64,000 nt of DNA. It comes from Bacteriovoracaceae bacterium UBA6200 (GTDB lineage: Bacteria; Bdellovibrionota; Bacteriovoracia; Bacteriovoracales; Bacteriovoracaceae). Numbering within the stretch: position 1 is the first letter of the stretch; every line of letters starts with the position of its first letter. The stretch covers positions 415,148-479,147 of the forward strand of contig DISW01000001.1 in NCBI GenBank assembly GCA_002422605.1, in the 5' to 3' direction. The notes beneath the pieces are model-generated. The model searched no databases. It was not told where the DNA came from and was given only the letters and a program-made list of their open reading frames with translations. This document shows positions 58,375-64,000 of this stretch, in pieces. The translations under genes and the position numbers were made by a program.

Positions 58375-59466
58375 TTATTTGAAAAGATAAAGCCTGTTAC
58401 GTGATGAATAAATGGCCAGGTGTTCATCAGTAAAAATCATATCTGAAAATACTGCTGAGTAATCATACCCCAGAGCAAACTCGTCCACTACTTTAAGTGT
58501 TAATGGATCGATGGCGCGAAGCTTGCCGTCAAAACTTGCTGCCACGAGATGATCTTTCCACCATCCCACTGCGCTAACAGGTTGAGATGAGACTTTTGCA
58601 CGTTTTAAAATTTCTCCATTAAAACTCATGATCACAACTTCACCATCATTTGTTCCAAGAACAATCTGTTCACCCTTCACAAATGGATGGGCCTGGGCCG
58701 ATAGTTCAAAGCTCCGAGAGATGGCCCCGCTATCTGGATTAACCGCAGTCAAATTTCCAGAAGGTGAACCAGTGATAACAACTCCACCAATAAGAAGTGG
58801 GTTTAAATCCACATCGATGAATTTAGATTGTTCAACAATCTTCGTTTCCCAAAGGAGTAACCCTTCATCAACTGAGATGGCCCCAACAAAGCCGTCCGCA
58901 AACCCCACGATAATCTTATTTCCAATTAAAAGCGGACGGGTTGTACGTTGCAGAGTTGTTGTAACAGGGACAGCACGCTTATAGGCCCAAATGATTTTTC
59001 CTGTTTCAGCATCAAGATGAACGATTTGATGTCCACGTAGATAAACAATCAATCGGCCATTAAAATAGAATGGAGCACTCTCAACCGGAGAGCCAAGATC
59101 AATGGCGTACTTCAAATCACCAGTCATATAGTGACGGACAAAGAAACGTCCGCTTTGACCGCCATAGGCCACATGATCATTAAAGAATTCAACCGGACCG
59201 CCAAGAGGAGTTTTCTCATCCTGCTCCCACAGTACACGTCCACTCTCAATATCATAGGCCGACATCACGCCGCTTAAGCTACCCATGTAAACGGTGTCAT
59301 TAAAAATTCGAGGAGCACCTAAACCGATAGGAAGATTTCCAGAGATATATTCAGGGTCAAGATTTTTGGCCCACGACACTTTGAAAAAGTCGGGTTTTTT
59401 CTCGGGAGCTGTGGGTTTCAAAGAACCACAGCTCGCTAATAAAAGAAGAATTAAAAAATATTTCAT
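58375..59466 (-). CDS. bamB: Outer-membrane lipoprotein BamB-like (PQQ beta-propeller)
   Basis: Lipobox FLILLLLASCG. The rest is a propeller of PQQ repeats with the recurring A-x-D/G-x-x-W pattern: AYDIESGRVLWEQ, HLDAETGKIIWAYKR, AISVDEGLLLWETK, AVNPDSGAISRSF, AIDPLTLKVV. In BamB such a propeller scaffolds BamA in outer-membrane protein assembly. 363 residues. It overlaps the YfgM-like gene by 4 bp (ATGA); the pair yfgM-bamB is conserved in gammaproteobacteria, which supports the call. No der gene follows. Confidence 0.83.
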   Translation of the reverse strand: MKYFLILLLLASCGSLKPTAPEKKPDFFKVSWAKNLDPEYISGNLPIGLGAPRIFNDTVYMGSLSGVMSAYDIESGRVLWEQDEKTPLGGPVEFFNDHVAYGGQSGRFFVRHYMTGDLKYAIDLGSPVESAPFYFNGRLIVYLRGHQIVHLDAETGKIIWAYKRAVPVTTTLQRTTRPLLIGNKIIVGFADGFVGAISVDEGLLLWETKIVEQSKFIDVDLNPLLIGGVVITGSPSGNLTAVNPDSGAISRSFELSAQAHPFVKGEQIVLGTNDGEVVIMSFNGEILKRAKVSSQPVSAVGWWKDHLVAASFDGKLRAIDPLTLKVVDEFALGYDYSAVFSDMIFTDEHLAIYSSRNRLYLFK

Positions 59467-60134
59467 TGAGCTAATTGTGAAAGATAGAGCTTAGCGAGTT
59501 TCGCTTGTTCATCATTCGGGAAAGTGTTCATAACATAATCAAATTGAGTCTGGGCCTTACCCTTCTCACCCTTGGCAAGATAAAGGCGGCCTAATTCAAC
59601 TGAAACTCTCGCCGGCATAAGAACATCTTTATTTTTAGCAAGAGGCTCAAGAGCAGCAATCGCTTCATCCAATTTTCCCATTTTCTCTAAAACAGCAACT
59701 CTTTGCATGGAAACAAAAAATTGTGCAATAGGATGGTTAAGTTCTGTAAGGTGAGACAAAACTTTATCAGCTTCAACATAGTTGCCTTTATCGTAAAGGA
59801 AGTTCGACATTTCCAGTGATAAAGGAAGGATTGAAGGCGACTTACGAATATCATCGCTTAAGCCTTCATATGAAGACATCAAAGCGGCAACATCTGATTT
59901 ACCACCTTTAACATCTGCCCAAACGCCAGTCTGGAATTCAAAAACCTTAATCGAATTTTCCATAGCGGCCGATTCTTTTGAACTTTGCCAGAAGACATAA
60001 GCTGTTGCCCCTACAAGTATTGCAATGAGAAGTCCAAACAAAGACTTTCTATGCTCATAAATGGTGTGACCAAGATCTGTCTTGTTAAGTGTCTGTTCAA
60101 ATTCCTGAGAGGCCGTTTGAGTCGCTTCGCTCAT
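59463..60134 (-). CDS. YfgM-like membrane-anchored TPR protein
   Basis: Residues 31-50 (KSLFGLLIAILVGATAYVFW) form one membrane helix after a cytoplasmic N-terminus, so the C-terminal part is periplasmic. It contains helical TPR-like repeats (FLYDKGNYVEADKVLSHL, VAVLEKMGKLDEAIAALE, GRLYLAKGEKGKAQTQFDYV). YfgM in E. coli links the Sec translocon to periplasmic chaperones. The assignment rests on architecture and on overlap with bamB. 223 residues, close to YfgM (206). Confidence 0.78.
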   Translation of the reverse strand: MSEATQTASQEFEQTLNKTDLGHTIYEHRKSLFGLLIAILVGATAYVFWQSSKESAAMENSIKVFEFQTGVWADVKGGKSDVAALMSSYEGLSDDIRKSPSILPLSLEMSNFLYDKGNYVEADKVLSHLTELNHPIAQFFVSMQRVAVLEKMGKLDEAIAALEPLAKNKDVLMPARVSVELGRLYLAKGEKGKAQTQFDYVMNTFPNDEQAKLAKLYLSQLAQ

Positions 60135-60226
60135 TTACATGATCCTTTTGTCTAGAAAATACCTATGAAGTTTAAAACTCAAGTTCGTGCGTTGTCAAAG
60201 ATCAAAAGATTCCCTAGACTTAAAGA

Positions 60227-60715
60227 ATGAAGCAATTATTCATCCTTTTGGCCCTCGTAACTTCAATCGAAGCCCATTCTATAGACCTGAGAGGTCGCAT
60301 GGGAATTGGTGCTACCAACCAATTGGCCAACGGTTTGCCCGCTCTTTCTCTCAAAATTCAACAGAGCAAGACTTTTGCCCTTGGAGGCATACTGGGTTTT
60401 AAAACGGATGAAGATGAAACTCTGTATGGGGCAGGCCTTAAGCTTTACCGCATCATATTTGACGAACCACAGCTCAATTTTTATTTAGCAGGCCTCTTCG
60501 CTGCCGAAAATTACTTAGACAAAGAAGATAAGGTGCAGTCGGGTTACCAATTTGACGGTACTCTAGGAACAGAATTTCATTTTACAGGTCTTGAGAGTAT
60601 CGGTTTTTCATTTGAATTTGGCCTCTCTGCTCGCAAGGCCAACGAAGAAGATGGAGCGACTTTTCAGACATTGGGTGACCAGTTTGTTAAGGCCGGCGTC
60701 CACTTCTATCTATAA
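60227..60715 (+). CDS. Secreted small outer-membrane barrel-like protein (162 aa)
   Basis: Signal peptide KQLFILLALVTSIEAH. The mature ~145 residues alternate short strands (ALSLKIQQSKTFALGGILGF, LYGAGLKLYRIIFDEPQLNFYLAGLFAAEN, GFSFEFGLSARKA) and end VKAGVHFYL, a typical C-terminal beta-signal. Likely a small 8-stranded barrel; function unknown. It is 3 bp upstream of another barrel protein gene on the same strand, so co-transcription is likely. Confidence 0.65.
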   Translation: MKQLFILLALVTSIEAHSIDLRGRMGIGATNQLANGLPALSLKIQQSKTFALGGILGFKTDEDETLYGAGLKLYRIIFDEPQLNFYLAGLFAAENYLDKEDKVQSGYQFDGTLGTEFHFTGLESIGFSFEFGLSARKANEEDGATFQTLGDQFVKAGVHFYL

Positions 60716-60718
60716 ATT

Positions 60719-61504
60719 ATGTTGAAACATCGCTTACTTTTTTTATTTTTACTCCTGCTCCCTCTGACAGTTTTCTCTCAGTCCAATGAACAAATCATGT
60801 CTGAGATTGAAGACGACTTAAATCCCGGCAGCGACATCTTTTCCGATTTTAACGAAGATTTAGAATCCGCCCAAGTGCTGGAAGACGAGCGCTTCTACCG
60901 CTATGGCCGTTTTTTTTCCGTGAATCTTGGCGGTGGTTTTACCACTTTTACCGGTAACCGCGGTAAGGCCTATGAGGACAATCACCCTACCTTTCATTTA
61001 TCGGTCAATTATTTTCTCGATTTTCAAAAAGCCATCACCTTGGGTCTGGAATATTCCAAACACACTATGGTTCTCGATACAGCAGTTAATGGGTACCCAA
61101 CCCAAGGACCGATTGGGGCAGTGGTCTCGGATTATACTCGGGTCTTTGTGGGCTATAAGTATTACATCGACACGACGGATTTAGGGACTGCGATTACTTA
61201 CTCCAACCCTCACTTCATCGGTCGCCTGGAATACTGGTACCAAAGTTCAAAATTTCTGGATCGTGAGATCCCGAAAGATTCAGGTGGTGGTATCGGAACC
61301 GGGATTGGATTTGGCCTTGAGTTTCCTGTTGAGCTCAAGCAGTCCTATATCAGCGTCGAAGGAATCTACCACGTGGTAAACTTCTACGATAAGTTCACGC
61401 AAGACTTCAGACAAATTCCTGACGATCCTGACAGTACCTATGGGTTTGAAGACCTCACCGGAAACGTCATTTCCGTCATCATCACTTATAATTTCACCTG
61501 GTAA
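60719..61504 (+). CDS. Secreted outer-membrane barrel-like protein (261 aa)
   Basis: Signal peptide LLFLFLLLLPLTVFSQ, then an acidic linker (SEIEDDLNPGSDIFSDFNEDLESAQ) and strands such as RFFSVNLGGGFTTFTGN, TFHLSVNYFLDFQKAITLGLEYSKH, GTGIGFGLEFPVELKQ, ending SVIITYNFTW, the aromatic beta-signal. Probably a 10-12-stranded outer-membrane barrel. Function unknown. Begins 3 bp after the smaller barrel gene; the protease gene follows after 57 bp. Confidence 0.65.
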   Translation: MLKHRLLFLFLLLLPLTVFSQSNEQIMSEIEDDLNPGSDIFSDFNEDLESAQVLEDERFYRYGRFFSVNLGGGFTTFTGNRGKAYEDNHPTFHLSVNYFLDFQKAITLGLEYSKHTMVLDTAVNGYPTQGPIGAVVSDYTRVFVGYKYYIDTTDLGTAITYSNPHFIGRLEYWYQSSKFLDREIPKDSGGGIGTGIGFGLEFPVELKQSYISVEGIYHVVNFYDKFTQDFRQIPDDPDSTYGFEDLTGNVISVIITYNFTW

Positions 61505-61561
61505 GCCTGTGATTTTTTCACACTATGCTCATGAATCCTAAAATAATGTTATTTAAAAGAG

Positions 61562-62347
61562 ATGAATCAAATCTTTTTATTGGCCTTACTTCTATTCAGT
61601 CAGCTGACTCACGCTTCAATTGATAGAGCTGACTATCTAAAACTAACTCGCGCTCTGGAAACAACATACGCCGATCAAGTCCGCTCCCTTGGTGGAAAGC
61701 TTAAATTCACCCTTAAAGAGACGACTGGATCACCGAACGCCTTTGCTGCAAAAAGAACAGATGGAACCTGGGAAGTGACTGTAATGGAGTCATTACTAAC
61801 CATGGAAGAGCAAACTAAATCCAGCCTCGGTATCATTCTGTGCCATGAAATAGGACATTTCCTGGGTGGAGAACCTTATGTCGTCGGTATCCAATTAACA
61901 CCCGCTGTTCGCAGTCGGGCCCCAAAGAAAATGTCTTGTGAAGGACAGGCCGACTATTTCGCCACTAGCGAATGTATTAAAACTCTTAACCGCAAACTGC
62001 CAGATCTATTCGCGGATAACAAAGGTTTACTGAATCCTATGATGGCCGGGGAATGTAACCAGAACTATGAGAACAAGGAAGATATAAACCTATGTCTTGA
62101 AACCCTGGTAGCTTCTTATCAAACAGTCCTGGTCTATCAAAAGATGCTTCAACAGATGAATGTTCCCCAAAGTTTTTTTGGAAAGATTGATAACGACCCC
62201 ACAGATCGCGTTCTCAACAGCGTGGGAGAATACCCAAGTCTAGATTGTCGTTATGAGACATTTCTGAATGGAACAATGTGCTCGGAGCTTTCAGGGAATG
62301 AGTGCCATGATAGAAAATGGTCCCGCCCTGCATGTTGGTTTCTATAA
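61562..62347 (+). CDS. Secreted zinc metalloprotease-like protein (HExxH)
   Basis: Signal peptide NQIFLLALLLFSQLTHAS. The zinc-binding helix ILCHEIGHFLGGEP has HExxH, and SCEGQADYFATSE supplies a probable third ligand (Glu) as in gluzincins of the M48/M4 type. Cysteines (KKMSCEG, SECIKT, GECNQN, NLCLETL, DCRYE, GTMCSE, NECHD, PACWFL) probably form disulfides. A pro- or helper domain is not evident. 261 residues. Substrates unknown. Its stop codon region overlaps the minus-strand DUF1566-like remnant. Confidence 0.78.
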   Translation: MNQIFLLALLLFSQLTHASIDRADYLKLTRALETTYADQVRSLGGKLKFTLKETTGSPNAFAAKRTDGTWEVTVMESLLTMEEQTKSSLGIILCHEIGHFLGGEPYVVGIQLTPAVRSRAPKKMSCEGQADYFATSECIKTLNRKLPDLFADNKGLLNPMMAGECNQNYENKEDINLCLETLVASYQTVLVYQKMLQQMNVPQSFFGKIDNDPTDRVLNSVGEYPSLDCRYETFLNGTMCSELSGNECHDRKWSRPACWFL

Positions 62348-62455
62348 AAATCTCCGAACGTAGCGGACAAAATAACTACTATACTTCGTTCCTATGCCTC
62401 CGGTGCCGGTTGAGAAGTTCACACCCCAATGTTGGCCAGCACCATACTCCGCGGA
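62342..62455 (-). pseudogene. Remnant of a DUF1566-type gene (C-terminal fragment)
   Basis: Minus-strand reading downstream of the variable-protein gene gives FSSAEYGAGQHWGVNFSTG then YSSYFVRYVRRFL and a stop. This matches the DUF1566/Lcl C-terminal pattern of the neighbouring gene (YWSSTESAANSAWQQYFGTG...YIRCVRRFG). The frame is closed by a stop just upstream and has no ribosome site, so only about 38 codons remain, presumably a decayed or recombined paralogue. Its last bases overlap the end of the protease gene. Confidence 0.6.
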
Positions 62456-62465
62456 TGAAAATAGG

Positions 62466-62487
62466 AGGATGAGCATTCGCTCATCCT
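62466..62487 (-). other. Perfect 9-bp hairpin downstream of the variable region
   Basis: AGGATGAGC/GCTCATCCT with a GAAT loop on the minus strand, 49 nt after the variable-protein stop. It could be an intrinsic terminator (tail CCTATTTTC is weak) or the DNA hairpin that follows variable regions of diversity-generating retroelements, which in the Bordetella phage has an 8-bp stem and a 4-nt GAAA loop. Confidence 0.6.
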
Positions 62488-62536
62488 ATCCAAGTGCCTG
62501 CCGTCTTAATTCTGATTCAACTAAGAGAATATGACG

Positions 62537-64000
62537 CTACGGGCGATAGACGCAGCGGAACCCGATGTCCGTGCCCGTGCCCGACGGAGCACGGCTCAAA
62601 TAGAGCGTGAACGCACCAGCGTTCGTACCACCGCTCCAACCACCACCACGAAGCGCAGCGCCCCCAGAGTCTCCGTACCAACGTCCGGCTTGCTGAGCAG
62701 AAGTGTAGCCTCCAGTAGATTGGAGATCGTTAGCAGTAACTGACCCAGATAATGTTGTTAATTCCTGCCAGCTAGCAGTTCCATTTGTTGGACCACTCGT
62801 GAAACCAGCAGCGGTACTCCAGTCTACCCACTCCCAGACATTTCCGGAAAAGTCCCAAATCTCGCTTCCGTTTGATAACTCATGAGTTCTTCTGAGTTTG
62901 TGGGTCCCTGTTGAGGCACAGGTATTTGCTGCGCTATTATACAGACAGCTTGGTCCCGTGGAGGGGGCGACAGCTGAATTAACAAATCCATCATTAGCAG
63001 TTGTGGCAGACCACCCACGTGCAAGATCCCCTGTCCCTGCTACTCCTGAGGACCAGTTACTTGGAACAGTTTCAAGGTCGCGGGCAATTGTCATCCATTC
63101 AGGGTTTGAGATGAGTGCAAATTCTCCCGTAAACCCAGACTCGCTCATAGCAGCACACGCATTAAATGCATTAGTGGCATTGATACTTACCCAGGGATTT
63201 CCCGTAGAGCTAGAGGCGGGAGTTGAAGCTACGTTTTTTGCCTCGTATTTCATCACGCAAAAATCATTTGTCCCAAGTGTGGCACTTCCTAATACTTCTA
63301 CAAATCCAGTTGGGCAATTTAAGCTCGTATTTTCAACGATAAAAGTATTTGATGGCCCTAAGGCCGGAACTGTCTCACCACCACTTAGAGTTGCTGAACC
63401 AGCAGCAATCGAAATCCCTACGGTACCGTTACCACTACAATTTTCCACTGTGACTGTGCGAACTTTACCTGTTCCTGAAACACTCACACTACAACCCGTG
63501 GTATCAGTTCCATTCAGACTTATCATAGCAGGCGTAAGATTAACGGTGGCGGTATCAGAAGAATAAGTGATTGTGTAAGTAACTGCTCCACTTTCAATGA
63601 CAGCAGCCGATGGATCACTGATACCTACTCCGAACCTTCGAACGCAGCGGATGTAGTTATAGCCCTGCTTCGTTGTATTGGACTGATTTCCTGTACCAAA
63701 ATACTGTTGCCAGGCGGAGTTAGCAGCTGATTCTGTTGACGACCAATAATAATTACCTGCGGCGGTACGAAGCCCTGGGATCGATAATTTATTAGTCCAC
63801 ATAAGGTTAAGTTCCGCTCGGTTCGGAAGATACCAATCTGAATGACCTCCATAAACTAACTTGTCACAATAGCGGGCAGCTGCATGATAGCCGCCAGCTC
63901 CTGTCGTAACACCAACTATGTTAGCGGTATGGACATCTCCCAGGGTTGTATCAATATTAACATCACCAAAACCAATTCCTGTCGTCGTTGTGTAGTTCGT
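62537..64000 (-). CDS. Surface variable protein: DUF1566 + Ig-like + FGE/C-type-lectin domain, 5' cut by window edge
   Basis: The frame is open to the right edge (an ATG at 63802 is internal). From the N-terminal side: a DUF1566 (Lcl C-terminal) segment with DWYLPNRAELNLMW and YYWSSTESAANSAW...IRCVRRFG, then an Ig-like stretch (VTYTITYSSDTATVNL, NGTVGISIAAGSA), then CPTGFVEVLG...DFCVMKYEAKN and a formylglycine-generating-enzyme-like domain: EFALISNPEWMTIARDLE, WDFSGNVWEWVDWS, ALRGGGW and final IGFRCVYRP. This C-type-lectin-like fold is a favourite scaffold of diversity-generating retroelement targets. No catalytic Cys pair of true FGE is evident. Likely a surface adhesin. The first 5' part and any signal peptide are outside. 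Confidence 0.85.
   Translation of the reverse strand, partial: TNYTTTTGIGFGDVNIDTTLGDVHTANIVGVTTGAGGYHAAARYCDKLVYGGHSDWYLPNRAELNLMWTNKLSIPGLRTAAGNYYWSSTESAANSAWQQYFGTGNQSNTTKQGYNYIRCVRRFGVGISDPSAAVIESGAVTYTITYSSDTATVNLTPAMISLNGTDTTGCSVSVSGTGKVRTVTVENCSGNGTVGISIAAGSATLSGGETVPALGPSNTFIVENTSLNCPTGFVEVLGSATLGTNDFCVMKYEAKNVASTPASSSTGNPWVSINATNAFNACAAMSESGFTGEFALISNPEWMTIARDLETVPSNWSSGVAGTGDLARGWSATTANDGFVNSAVAPSTGPSCLYNSAANTCASTGTHKLRRTHELSNGSEIWDFSGNVWEWVDWSTAAGFTSGPTNGTASWQELTTLSGSVTANDLQSTGGYTSAQQAGRWYGDSGGAALRGGGWSGGTNAGAFTLYLSRAPSGTGTDIGFRCVYRP
62540..62700 (-). other. Putative DGR variable region (VR) at the 3' end of the variable-protein gene
   Basis: The last ~54 codons are about 65% GC, dropping to about 42% just upstream (62701-62760). 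In ALRGGGWSGGTNAGAF and TLYLSRAPSGTGTDIGF the residues at the usual substitutable sites (G, S, G, Y, S, R, G, G, D) are coded GGT, AGC, GGT, TAT, AGC, CGT, GGC, GGC, GAC. All are NNY, as expected when AAY codons of a template repeat have their adenines replaced; the template would read N at each. Invariant residues between them (W, G-T-N-A-G, A-P-S, I-G-F-R-C) keep other codon forms. The template repeat and reverse transcriptase were not found in this window. Confidence 0.75.

Noticed and set aside
62531..62743. Arg/Thr-rich plus-strand open frame opposite the variable region
   Set aside because: It is an antisense shadow of the GC-rich variable region, with no ribosome site and low-complexity sequence; the minus strand carries the recognisable domain.
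1..64000. CRISPR arrays, tRNA/rRNA genes, insertion sequences, integrases or prophage genes
   Set aside because: Looked for in intergenic stretches and among the proteins; none seen. The DGR signal alone is not evidence of a prophage here.

Overview
This 64 kb window reads as a chromosome segment of a Gram-negative bacterium of the Bdellovibrionota, most likely Bacteriovorax/Peredibacter-like. This is inference: the genome is AT-leaning, genes are packed with 1-100 bp overlaps, there is an LPS-assembly outer membrane (LptD, BamB/YfgM), menaquinone is the quinone, and many secreted or lipid-anchored cysteine-containing proteins resemble nothing common. No rRNA, tRNA, CRISPR array, IS element or integrase was seen.

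Layout. 1-8 kb: cell-wall and housekeeping genes (MpaA-like amidase, a ferrochelatase fused to an MFS transporter, queF, tatA, a MurQ/GCKR-like SIS protein, a K+/H+ antiporter, rnk). 8-16 kb: a secreted hydrolase, two ferritin-like di-iron proteins in one operon, ydhR, a candidate small RNA with its own promoter and terminator, a three-gene operon ending in a small 2Fe-2S protein, and a secreted nuclease. 16-24 kb (minus): a tight operon accD-folC-lptD-pabA/trpG-unknown-surE-M23 peptidase, in which lptD starts about 110 bp inside folC. 24-30 kb: secreted unknowns, an MBL phosphodiesterase-like enzyme, rsmI, a STAS protein, and two RNase HII paralogues flanking a YraN-like gene. 30-44 kb: the conserved cluster ffh-rpsP-khpA-rimM-trmD / SPOUT methyltransferase-rplS-rnhB-yraN, split by an oppositely oriented nine-gene operon aroF-menG-menB-menF-menD-menH-menA-menC-menE that makes menaquinone from chorismate. 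44-53 kb: dusB, a large secreted protein, a 1696-residue cysteine-rich lipoprotein and an acyl-CoA thioesterase. 53-62 kb: a 38-residue basic protein, paralogous lipoproteins, an EVE protein, an M14 carboxypeptidase, the yfgM-bamB pair, two outer-membrane barrels and a secreted HExxH protease.

The most striking element is at the right edge. A minus-strand surface-protein gene (from the stop at 62537 out through the window end) has a DUF1566-like part, an Ig-like part and a formylglycine-enzyme/C-type-lectin-like C-terminal domain. Its last ~160 bp are about 65% GC against about 42% just upstream. They carry the signature of a diversity-generating retroelement variable region: the substitutable positions are all NNY codons where a template would have AAY, and a 9-bp stem with a GAAT loop lies downstream. 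No reverse transcriptase or template repeat lies in the window, so the retroelement core would have to be elsewhere.
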